DNA from: Fibrobacter sp. | GTDB taxonomy: Bacteria > Fibrobacterota > Fibrobacteria > Fibrobacterales > Fibrobacteraceae | Assembly (NCBI GenBank): GCA_017520105.1 | Contig: JAFWRL010000147.1 | Location: 1 to 39,109, forward strand | Length of the DNA: 39,109 nucleotides | Reading direction: 5' to 3' | Part shown: positions 16,501-24,300 of the stretch, one piece after another | Layout: the number at the start of each line of letters is the position of its first letter | How positions within the stretch are numbered: the stretch's first letter is position 1 | Made by a program: the position numbers and the translations under genes | Notes under the pieces: model-generated | Databases searched by the model: none | What the model was told of the DNA's origin: nothing | What the model saw: only the letters and a program-made list of their open reading frames with translations

Positions 16501-16820
16501 CCGGCAAGGGAACAATCCTCCATACAAACGGGCAAATCATTTGGCATACCTATAACAGCGAACCGACAAGCAATACTCAGTATTGGATTAATGTAGCCAA
16601 GGGCTTCAAGTTGGCGCATCATTCTTCTCAAAAATTCTATCTCGAAGGAATGTGGGCTGGAACTATTTATGCACCTAAAGCCAAAGTTATTCTGGGGCAA
16701 GTTACGAAAACTATCTATGGGCGATTCCTTGCTCGTGATGTCGTTGTCCACCAATTTGCAAAGGTTTATCGCGTCGATTTCGACCCGACTGATGCGGTGC
16801 AAGTTTCGTATGCATTTTAA
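13590..16820 (+). CDS. Large secreted multidomain protein with papain/C39-like peptidase domain
   Basis: A 1076-aa protein. ATG 13590 was preferred to an upstream TTG because of the AAAGGG site and the signal peptide (MALASHSFA|V). Domains by eye: a CBM3-like beta-sandwich (about 20-130, IRLRINNDSNVPINNAKLRYYF), a lamin-tail-like domain (about 155-305, WLEIKNVGASTVALSDYRLVN), a fibronectin-III-like domain (about 335-405), and a papain/C39-like domain with candidate triad Cys480 (ETRCWAIAIELMNH), His584 (PGHSMVIYGYV) and Asp605. Calcium-binding thrombospondin-3-type repeats follow (DSDGDGITNFEE from 645; DSDDDGDGMDD near 740), then a long beta-rich C-terminus. Proteolysis is inferred from the triad only. 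It is markedly more AT-rich than the core genes. Confidence 0.7.
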   Translation: MKKLNYMVLAMALASHSFAVSVDFYDEQQNNPSATGIRLRINNDSNVPINNAKLRYYFHRTSLPYVVDGYYIPNATLSTNNVNDTLAYFELDIPSVPAGYYPDIAGFSLALHNSDWSSRDKSRDYSYKTSSMLMENSKVVLLSGDNVLFGESPNAQTVLEPGILKISGLKFSDSAWLEIKNVGASTVALSDYRLVNANDSVFSLGNDSLAVNEVLRICQNQAACGEASKTLVNSVFGWDSIGEAILKKDSSMASYVAWGGPGLHAAAAVDAGVWTDFLEYFPAESHVQQYNADYIKNTFFRLRPKKSGMDTGDWFSFTSNDNPAKANSFPIIVKTTPRYTVKIIPGENNVLFSWRYENGIDLYRIIVFDQNGNEIYNLTTTSTSILLPFTPGDYSWTVIGEDEYLISYFGNSRNITQKNFLKIELSNITGPRKLLNIPIIKGRRDTRMLNLGYLDHISDYSWDRPNLESNKIEDMEETRCWAIAIELMNHIYGGDLTQDEIVYKAQFHKDDPYIIPLYGLGGEVESDPETGKPIGTVPKTLMWALNLNNVDDLNYAEGSPSYEVVKNAIDMGGGKPIYVNTPGHSMVIYGYVGTADNYAFYYAFDGNNNGYLTTSLNYTTPIVSYFIPNVIYGNVVMSDYRIHFDSDGDGITNFEEEERFHTDPHNPDTDNDGIEDKREIFNYTRLSGHSDDKGQRDTPYDGYPNVSINGKSRKHPLFTAYVGIRNKGDKNANDIFAESDSDDDGDGMDDGLYIGHHKDLSDFHINNMDIPGDYTIFGREYVAINDNVKCFDTQEESNSYCNIYSSDEDIFSYYDVTYSPVSIGVQAHVGNINYCNRGKSAYYPNIREKAFLRSNATVHGNINISHINSENSISEYISMQKGSSIQGEVNFHKMTYWENNFIYTYSTDMPSIPQNQTKLVQNGETYHLKDDDKFSSLKVQSGGTLIIEPGEMFVDKLLQIDANATIRFAEPGKGTILHTNGQIIWHTYNSEPTSNTQYWINVAKGFKLAHHSSQKFYLEGMWAGTIYAPKAKVILGQVTKTIYGRFLARDVVVHQFAKVYRVDFDPTDAVQVSYAF

Positions 16821-16837
16821 CAAAAGGAGATTGGAAT

Positions 16838-17590
16838 ATGAACAAGTTTATTAAATTGATCGCTATCGCATCATTTTTTGCAACGTCAACTTTTGCGGAC
16901 GAGTCTTTTGGCGGCGTCGGCATGGTTTATAAGTTGACCAAGTCCGGTGCCGAAGTTCAGGATGTCATTCCGAATTCCCCCATTGCCGAGACAAAAATCA
17001 AAGCGGGCGATGTTATCGTTGCTGTTGACGGTGTTTCCATTCAGGGAAAAAAGTCTCGCGATGTCAAGAATGCTTTGCGTGGTATCGAGAACAAGCCCGT
17101 CGTGCTTACTTACGTGAGCAAAGGAGATACGCTTGCTGAAACCGTCCGCCGTGTGAAGCTTACTGTCAAGCAACTGGATAATATTGCGGATGCGGAACAG
17201 CCCGAAAAGAAGCTCCTTGCCGTTCTCAACGGTGGCAAGGTTGTTGAAAAAACGGAGACTTCCGTTTCCGGCAATTTCGAAGGCGTTTACGTAGATGGAA
17301 CGCTGATTTCGGCGACGGAAGACGACAATCGGATACTGGCTAAAGAAGGCACGGCGAAACTCGCCTCTTTTAGCCGCAGCGTGATTCGCGTGAAGCTGGA
17401 AACGGCAGGAGCGTTTGTCGTGTCTGTTGTCGATTCCAATGGAGACGTAGTCCGCTCGTTCACTGAAAAGAATGGACGTGCTGGGATCAACTCCATTTCT
17501 TGGGACGGTTTGCTCGTTCCTGATGGTCGTTATGCGATTTCCATTGAGCACAACGGCACAGTCAGTGGCGTGAACATCCTTCTGAAGTAA
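16838..17590 (+). CDS. Secreted PDZ-domain protein with C-terminal FlgD-like domain
   Basis: A 250-aa protein with signal peptide (residues 1-20, TSTFA|DES). A PDZ domain spans residues about 25-110 (AEVQDVIPNSPIAETKIKAGDVIVAVDGVSIQG). A linker follows, and the C-terminal about 85 residues form an FlgD-like Ig fold (FVVSVVDSNGDVVRSF ... GINSISWDGLLVPDGRYAISI). It lacks a protease domain, so the PDZ probably binds peptides or C-termini of partners. It starts 17 nt after the large peptidase-like gene with its own AAGGAG, so the two form an operon and may act together at the surface. A terminator hairpin follows. Confidence 0.8.
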   Translation: MNKFIKLIAIASFFATSTFADESFGGVGMVYKLTKSGAEVQDVIPNSPIAETKIKAGDVIVAVDGVSIQGKKSRDVKNALRGIENKPVVLTYVSKGDTLAETVRRVKLTVKQLDNIADAEQPEKKLLAVLNGGKVVEKTETSVSGNFEGVYVDGTLISATEDDNRILAKEGTAKLASFSRSVIRVKLETAGAFVVSVVDSNGDVVRSFTEKNGRAGINSISWDGLLVPDGRYAISIEHNGTVSGVNILLK

Positions 17591-17598
17591 TGTTGCTT

Positions 17599-17640
17599 AG
17601 CCGTAAATGATTCTTTTGTATCATTTACGGCTATTTTGTA
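17599..17640 (+). terminator. Hairpin terminator after PDZ gene
   Basis: A perfect 13-bp stem (17599-17611 with 17620-17632) and an 8-nt loop, followed by ATTTTGTA. The stem is long and the T-run short, so it could also act as a 3'-end stabiliser. Confidence 0.75.
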
Positions 17641-17692
17641 TTTACTAATTTAGCAAAAATTTATTAATTTTGAATTTTTTGTATCATTTTTA

Positions 17693-17727
17693 TTGACATT
17701 TTATTTTTTTAGTATATATTTATCAGC
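17693..17727 (+). promoter_or_regulatory. Near-consensus leaderless promoter of TIGR02147 regulator
   Basis: A perfect TTGACA (17693-17698), 16-nt spacer, TATATT (17715-17720), then 7 nt to the ATG at 17728. The transcription start is expected at the start codon itself. There is no Shine-Dalgarno. Confidence 0.7.
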
Positions 17728-18561
17728 ATGAAACCGATTGTCGAATATAACGATTACCGAGCCTACATGGCTGACTTTTACGAAGAGCGCAAGAGAATTT
17801 CCGCTTTTACCTGGCGCGAGTTTGCAAGGATGGCTGGGTTTACTTCGCCTTCGTATTTGAAACTTGTGTGTGACGGCAAAAGCAGCTTGAGTCGCGTGAC
17901 GATGAATCGCGTTGCTGTCGCCATGGGTCTCGTTGGTTACGAAATCGAGTATTTCGAAGCGATGGTGAATTTCGGAAACGCCCAAAAGGATGGCTCTAAA
18001 AAAGCGTATCTAGACCAGATGGTGGCCATTTCGGCAGCGAACAAGGTGCGCGTAATAGATGAAGATGCGTTCGAGTATTACGAAAGCTGGAAAAATCAGG
18101 TCATTCGTGAATTGGCGCCGATGATGCCGGGAGCGACTTTGGGCGAGGTTGTCAAGACATGCTGTCAGAAGGTTTCTGCTCCCGAAGTTCGCAAGTCGCT
18201 CAAATTCCTTGAAAAGGCCGGATTCCTAAAGCGGACTGGCGAAAACGTCTATGAACAGACGGATAAGGCGGTTACGGGTTCCAAGGAGGCGTTGCCGCTT
18301 GCTATCCGTATGATGCACCGGGAAATGGGGCAGCTCGGTATTCAGTCCATTGATGAATTTAGTCCCGAAGAACGCAACGTTTCCGGTGTTACGTTAGGAG
18401 TAAACCGGGAAGGCTACGAGGAAATCGTACGCGAATTGGACGCATGTCGCAAGAAAGTCATTTCGATAGCGGCTAGATGCGGAAAACTCGACCAAGTTTA
18501 CAGATTGAATTTACAGTTTTTCCCTTTGTCTAAAAAAGTCAAGTCGAAAGTGGAGGAGTGA
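17728..18561 (+). CDS. TIGR02147-family putative regulator
   Basis: A 277-aa protein matching the Fibrobacter-typical TIGR02147 family. The opening YNDYRAYMADFYEERK is followed by a helix-turn-helix-like segment (FTWREFARMAGFTSPSYLKLVCDGKSSLSRVTMNRVAVAMG, residues about 30-70), then the family's FEAMVNFGNAQ core. A helical middle part contains a winged-helix-like stretch (VRKSLKFLEKAGFLKRTGENVYEQT). The biochemical role is not established for the family; transcription control is inferred from the helix-turn-helix. It is followed after one base by a lipoprotein gene. The promoter is a near-consensus leaderless one. Confidence 0.85.
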   Translation: MKPIVEYNDYRAYMADFYEERKRISAFTWREFARMAGFTSPSYLKLVCDGKSSLSRVTMNRVAVAMGLVGYEIEYFEAMVNFGNAQKDGSKKAYLDQMVAISAANKVRVIDEDAFEYYESWKNQVIRELAPMMPGATLGEVVKTCCQKVSAPEVRKSLKFLEKAGFLKRTGENVYEQTDKAVTGSKEALPLAIRMMHREMGQLGIQSIDEFSPEERNVSGVTLGVNREGYEEIVRELDACRKKVISIAARCGKLDQVYRLNLQFFPLSKKVKSKVEE

Positions 18562-18562
18562 C

Positions 18563-19456
18563 ATGAATCAGAAACTTTATATGGCGTTCATGGCGGTGTT
18601 TGTGCTGGCGATAATAGCTTGTTCCGACAATGTGGCCGGTTCATCTGAAGACCCGAATACCGTGACTGCAAAGAACAACCTATCGAGCAGTTCCGATGTT
18701 GAAATTTCGAGTTCGGCTATGGTTGAATCGAGTTCGTCGATTAAAACTTTGAGTTCATCATCTGAAAAGGTTGTTCTATGCAAGGTAAGCGGAGGATGGG
18801 GAGGGTGCGCCAAATTTGGAACTGGCGGCATTGGTGATTTATGGCCATATACAGGAAGTAAGAACGTACATACAAATGCTTATGCGGAAGATTCCTCTCA
18901 ATTTGGAGAACATGCCGGTGAACTCTATTTTGAAACGGATTCTATAGAAGGTGGAAAAACTGAAGTTTTATGGTATGAAGGTAATTGGACCCCTGAAAGA
19001 AATTACTTTGGGAATGGATTTCTTTTTGCTAATGTAAGATTTGATAAAGGGAATCTTTCTCGTGACCCGTATTTTGAATTAGGGTTTTATGTAGCAGGCT
19101 TTGATAAAAATGGTGTTCTATTATCTGCAGACATATCGAATTGGAATGGTTTGTGTTTTCTTTTTCACGGTAGCATTGTTCCTACATTGCAACTTGATCT
19201 TGGAGATTCTCTTAATCAAAAGCTAGGGTTTGCCCTACCTGCAGTGGCGATGGTATCAAGTGAAGAACCTCAATGTTATAATTGGAGTCAATTTAAACAG
19301 CCAGATATAGACAAAAAACACGATATTATTTCCGGAGAAGATGCGGCTAAGCATGTAGCAAAAGTTGTATTCCGTTTCCAAGCGCGATCAGATGAAAAAT
19401 TCGATGATTATGAAGTTTTTGAATTTATAGCCATCGGCACGAATAGGGATGAATAA
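18563..19456 (+). CDS. Surface lipoprotein with Ser-rich linker, partner of TIGR02147 gene
   Basis: A 297-aa lipoprotein with lipobox AIIAC (Cys20). A Ser-rich linker (residues about 27-72, repeated SSS motifs) of the type common in Fibrobacter surface proteins precedes a beta-rich domain (residues about 75-297: GGWGGCAKFGTGG ... ADISNWNGLCFLFHG ... AAKHVAKVVFRFQARSDEKFDDYEVFEFIAIGTN). That domain has the look of a galactose-binding or carbohydrate-binding jelly-roll, but no CBM family can be assigned by eye. Shine-Dalgarno GGAGG sits inside the end of the regulator gene, so the two are co-translated. Codon use is AT-rich. Confidence 0.75.
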   Translation: MNQKLYMAFMAVFVLAIIACSDNVAGSSEDPNTVTAKNNLSSSSDVEISSSAMVESSSSIKTLSSSSEKVVLCKVSGGWGGCAKFGTGGIGDLWPYTGSKNVHTNAYAEDSSQFGEHAGELYFETDSIEGGKTEVLWYEGNWTPERNYFGNGFLFANVRFDKGNLSRDPYFELGFYVAGFDKNGVLLSADISNWNGLCFLFHGSIVPTLQLDLGDSLNQKLGFALPAVAMVSSEEPQCYNWSQFKQPDIDKKHDIISGEDAAKHVAKVVFRFQARSDEKFDDYEVFEFIAIGTNRDE

Positions 19457-19495
19457 CTGACCTCGCCACAAAAATCGGGTTTACTCAAAAAAAAG

Positions 19496-19519
19496 ACGGA
19501 CATGAGTCCGTTTTTTTTT
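19496..19519 (+). terminator. Intrinsic terminator after lipoprotein gene
   Basis: Stem ACGGAC / GTCCGT with loop ATGA, followed by a run of T. An A-run precedes the stem, so it could also terminate minus-strand transcription from pta. Confidence 0.85.
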
Positions 19520-19562
19520 ACTGAATAACCAATTCCAGCATCCCGTCCCCATACGCGGATCA

Positions 19563-19595
19563 TGACCACATAAGCACAAATGTGCTAAGTGGTCA
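19563..19595. repeat. Large imperfect palindrome downstream of pta
   Basis: TGACCAC and GTGGTCA (19563-19569, 19589-19595) form outer arms. AGCACA and TGTGCT (19573-19578, 19581-19586) form inner arms around a 2-nt loop, with short asymmetric internal bulges. It lies in a spacer rich in dispersed repeat words. Confidence 0.6.
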
Positions 19596-19639
19596 AAGAG
19601 AACACGTTCAGAACAGGCTCCGCCGGAATGACAATCTCT

Positions 19640-19683
19640 GGATCCTTCCCCTATCGTGCTGTGCACTCCAGGGTCAGGATGAC
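19640..19683. repeat. Dispersed intergenic element, copy A
   Basis: Bounded by GGATCCTT (19640-19647) and TCAGGATGAC (19674-19683), the same ends as copies at 31367-31392 and 34225-34274 but with a different 26-nt centre. Confidence 0.6.
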
Positions 19684-19710
19684 GGTGCGACGGCCTTGTC
19701 CGTGAGCAAC

Positions 19711-21114
19711 TTATTTCTGCGCCTGCACGGCGGTGAGGGCAATCGTATAGACGATGTCTTCGACGAGGGCGCCGCGGGAGAGGTCGTTCACCGGCTTGGC
19801 CAAGCCCTGGAGCATCGGGCCGATGGCGATTGTGCCATGAGCACTGCGCTGCACAGCCTTGTAGCCGATGTTACCGGCGGAGAGGTCCGGGAACACGAAC
19901 ACGGTAGCCTTGCCGGCGACCGGGCTGTTCGGGGCCTTGAGGGCACCCACGCTTGGGACGGTTGCTGCATCGTACTGGAGCGGGCCATCGACGAGCATTT
20001 CGGGGCGGGCGGCCTTGGCGGCGGCAGTTGCAGCCACGACGAGGTCTGCGTCCGGGCCCTTGCCCGAATTGATGGTGCTGTAAGAGAGCATCGCCACGCG
20101 GCTCGGGAGACCGAAGGCCTTTGCGGTATCATCGCACTGGAGAGCGATATCGGCAAGTTCTTCGGCAAGCGGGTTCAGGTTGATAGCGCAGTCGCCATAG
20201 ATGTAGGTCTTGTCCTTCATGCACATGAAGAACACGGAGCTCACGGACTTGACGCCCGGAGCGGTGCGAATAATCTGGAGGGCCGGGCGGAGCGTATCTG
20301 CCGTGGAATGGATGGCGCCAGAAACGAGGCCATCGACTTCGCCAAACTTGAGCATCATCGTGGCAAGCATTACGTTGTCCGAAAGAGCGACACGTGCGGA
20401 TTCCGGAGTCATGCCTTTTGCCTTGCGGAGATCCACGAGAGTCGGCACGTACTTTTCGGCAAGCTCGGCACTCGGTTCGATGATTTCGATGTTAGCCGGG
20501 AGCTTGACGCCCACGGACTTTGCGGTGGCTTCGATTTCTTCTTTCTTGCCGATGAGGACCGGCACGGCGATGTTGCGTTCGACGGCGAGGCAGGCGGCCT
20601 GCACGGTACGCGGTTCAGAGCCTTCCGGGAGCACGATGCGCTTGACGCTCTTGGACGCCTTGGCGAGGAGGCTTGCGCGGAACATGGCCTGGCTTACGCG
20701 GCGTTCGGCAGCCGGTTCAGCAAGGTCAGCGGCGAGGCACTTTTCGCAACGGAGCAAACGCTTGGGGCAGAAGAGTTCCGCATCTTCGCCATCGGCAAAA
20801 ACCTTTGCATCGAGGGCGGAGGCGAGGTCGTCATTATACTTGTGAGCAATGACATCGTTCATGCCCGTTGCACCAGCAACGACAACGGCATCGACAGCAT
20901 CAAAATCCTGCTTGAGGAAATCGGCGCAAATCTTTTCCATGAGCACGGCGGACTTGCCCGCCTTGATTTCTTCCACACTATCGGCGGCGCTGACAACTTC
21001 GAGCGGCTTATAGACGGAGGCGATGAGGCCGGCCTTGGCAAGGGCATCAACAATTTCCTGGACTTTGGCTTCCATCTTGGAGGCAGCCGTGGCAACTAGG
21101 TAAACACGATTCAT
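19711..21114 (-). CDS. pta: Phosphate acetyltransferase with shortened N-terminal region
   Basis: A 467-aa enzyme that interconverts acetyl-CoA and acetyl phosphate, normally paired with acetate kinase in acetate formation. The PTA_PTB domain fills residues about 140-467, with conserved stretches such as [62 protein letters not shown] and [17 protein letters not shown]. The N-terminal about 130 residues start like long Pta proteins (RVYLVATA ... VYKPLE) and keep a [10 protein letters not shown] segment, but no P-loop is visible and the region is far shorter than in the about 700-residue enzymes. Shine-Dalgarno GGAG is upstream. Codon use is strongly biased. No ackA lies in the window. Confidence 0.93.
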   Translation of the reverse strand: MNRVYLVATAASKMEAKVQEIVDALAKAGLIASVYKPLEVVSAADSVEEIKAGKSAVLMEKICADFLKQDFDAVDAVVVAGATGMNDVIAHKYNDDLASALDAKVFADGEDAELFCPKRLLRCEKCLAADLAEPAAERRVSQAMFRASLLAKASKSVKRIVLPEGSEPRTVQAACLAVERNIAVPVLIGKKEEIEATAKSVGVKLPANIEIIEPSAELAEKYVPTLVDLRKAKGMTPESARVALSDNVMLATMMLKFGEVDGLVSGAIHSTADTLRPALQIIRTAPGVKSVSSVFFMCMKDKTYIYGDCAINLNPLAEELADIALQCDDTAKAFGLPSRVAMLSYSTINSGKGPDADLVVAATAAAKAARPEMLVDGPLQYDAATVPSVGALKAPNSPVAGKATVFVFPDLSAGNIGYKAVQRSAHGTIAIGPMLQGLAKPVNDLSRGALVEDIVYTIALTAVQAQK

Positions 21115-21359
21115 TTTTTTCTCCAGTTTTTGAATTCACAGGTGTAAAAGTAGGATTTTAGGCTATGAATTGTCCACATTCCCAAGAAAAATTTCATAAA
21201 TAATCCACTGAATTTGAATACGTTATATTTTTAGGTCAAAAAAAGCACTCAGATAGAACCCTGTTAAAAATGTCCACGATTTAATATTTTTATCTTTTTA
21301 GTGGTTATGTATGGGTAAAGCACTGTGGGATAGGGGTCACGCAATCTTAGGAGTCACGG

Positions 21360-24300
21360 ATGAGGATCAGTGAACTTTTTTACAGGGTGATAGTGTGTTT
21401 GGCAATTTTAAGCGCCTGTGCATTTGCACAGACGGTGGCGGTTGCACACATTATATACGACGGCAATGTTCTGTACTACGCCGACAACGAAAGTAATTTC
21501 GTGTATAAAGCGCTTGAAAAAGGCGATGATGGTACGTTTACTATCGAGTTCTCCGACGAACGCCTGGCCAATGGCAAAAAGGATGTCCGTCACCTGCAAT
21601 TCGGATTGGGCTGCAACGGCAACACGTGCCATACGGACTTGAGTCCCAACAACAAGCCCCTCCTTGGAGAGCTGTTTCCCGGCTACAGGGAGAATTCTAT
21701 AACCGACGGGAAATACAAATATCCCTACGAAGAAATTTGGATTGTCATCAGCGACGACAGGACGTTAACGATTTACGAAACGAGACCCGATCTCGCAGCC
21801 ACGCCTAAAACGTACATACGGTTCCTCACCCCGTGGACCAACACGAACGCCATCATGTACTACAACGATACGGAAAGTTACATGAGTTCTGTAGGTTCCC
21901 CTTACTGCGGCTGGTTCCAGAGCAGTATTTCAAAGAAAATCACCAGTGTAAACGCATACTTCAAGCAAACGATAGGAACGACGTATATTGGCGCCGAAGG
22001 ATCCACGGAAGATGAATCGACGGTCCAGCCCATCAGCCTTGATTCAGCCATTGCGCTAAGCGATACCATCTGGATTGTCGCCTACCCCTACGGAGCTCCC
22101 GAAATCCATACGAACTATCCAGGCGTTCTTGGCGAATGCCTCCCCAAGATTCTCCCCGTGATGATGTTCGACTGGTACGACGGATCCATGAACTCGGACG
22201 GTTCTAAAGACGGGCTCTACGACCACAAGAAAGGCGCCGGGCGTACGGGATTTGACGCTCGTGGCGTTCCCATGTTCGGCACCGGAGTTAGCGAAGACTT
22301 CGGTCAGGGCGGATGCGAAGGCTCCCCGATGACCGGCATGGTCGAAAAACAACTGGGCCCGAACGGCGTCCCCGTGATGGCAAAGAACTTCCCCAGCGGA
22401 TGCAAGAACTCTACGCACCTGAACAACTGGTTCCTCCCCGAAGTCGTTGCCGAAAAGAACGGCCAGTCGTACACCAACGTTACCTGCCGCGACCTCGAAC
22501 TCACGCTCACGGATGACGGTTTCTGGCTCGGGCAAAAGGACGACGAAAGCCCCGAACGCGGACTCTTCCTGCTGGATGATTTCCGCTGGCTCGATGAAGC
22601 CCGAACTGTCGAGAACCCGCACTACGACTCCATTACCGGCGGGAACGACATCCCGGGATACCACAACTACGGGTTCGCCATGAAAATCCAGGCAGAATTC
22701 GTTTATGTGAAGGGACAATACTTTGAATTCAACGGCGACGATGACGTCTGGGTGTTCATCAACAATCAGCTCGTCGTAGATATCGGCGGACAGCACAGGA
22801 AGGTCAAGAAGTCAGTGGACTTGGACGACCTCGGACTCACGCCTGGCGAAACATACCCATTCCACATTTTCTACGCAGAACGCAAGCGTACCCAGTCGAA
22901 CTTCATGATGCGCACGTCCATCGACCTGAAGGTGGAATCCAGCATGTTCCTCACGGACCACTCGATAGATTCGACGCTTATCAAGAAAGAGGTGTGGCAG
23001 AACATCCGCGAAAAGAAACTCGCTTGCGACTTCTCGTCGGACTCGGACACCAAGCGTACAGAGCGGGGCCCGTCTAACTTTACGTTATTTGGAAAGAGTC
23101 TCCCGTTGACTGGAGTTGCCCTCGCCAAGCAGGACACCATATACTACAACGGCATCGCTGTTACGAACGACTTCACGATGTTGACTATCAACACCACGAC
23201 GATTTCCCGCACACAATCGCTCCCGCCGGGAACATACTACGTGCGCATTTCGCTCAAGAACAACCCGAAAGAATACAAGGATGTGTATTTCACCATCCCG
23301 CCGACAGAACTTCCGAACATCGCGTTTGCAGAAATCATCGACTCCAGCTATTGCTTCATTGCCGATGTCGTAAAGCAGGATACGCTTTGCGTGAACAAGT
23401 ACTGGAAACCGCTTGGAAACAAGACAAGTCGCGACCTCAACAGCGAAACGTTGCCAATTAACTTGAACAAGAACGAAAAACTTTGGGCAGGCAGAATCTA
23501 CCCCATCAATGTCACCTACGTGGAAGAATGGGCTTCGAGCTACAGCGGAATTACAGCAACGGTCAAGAGTTCCAACCCGAAACTCATCCCGTGTGATTCT
23601 CTCGGCTCTCCGCTCCCGAATGGCGAAATCATACTCATGGAAGGAAAGAACACGTTCTACGTCAAGGCGACCAGCGGCATCGTAAACGAAAACATTGAAG
23701 TCTCTACCGCAGCGGCCAAGAACAAGAGCATCAAGTGGACGAACATCACCATAGAAGAACCTCCGGTGCCGCAAATCGAGACGGCGTTCATCTACGACCG
23801 TAACGGCGACGGTCGCGGCGATAGCGTCTGGATCAAATTCTCCAAGCCACTTGGCGGCAACAGCGCTTTGGATTCTCTCAAGTTCACGTTCCTCCAGACA
23901 CACTACGAACTGAACAACGTAAAATACAGGGACGGCGAAAGCGTTATTACGGTTGTCGCCGATGGCGATGGATTCGGAACAGCCATTTCTACAGGCGGCG
24001 CTACAGAACCCTATAACGGAAAGATTACCGTCTATTACACTTATACGAACCCCCAAGACCGCTCTGTTTCCATATTCTCCGTCGATGGACTCCTCGGTGA
24101 CGGAATTGGCCCTGTCATCATGGCCGCAGAAATCGGCTACACCGATGACGGCAAGACCATGCTCACCCTGACCATCAGCGAAGGACTTGATGCGAAGAAC
24201 GCAGCATCCAGCATGTTCGCCTTCCGTTGCTACGGCGGCAATGGAGTCACCACAGACATCCAAGAGGCGGATTACGTATCGGCAACGCCGGCCAACAAAT

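Noticed and set aside
19582..21099. 505-codon open frame on the plus strand opposite pta
   Set aside because: It is antisense to a clearly recognised gene; strong C/G-ending codon bias keeps the opposite frames open and the translation is low-complexity.
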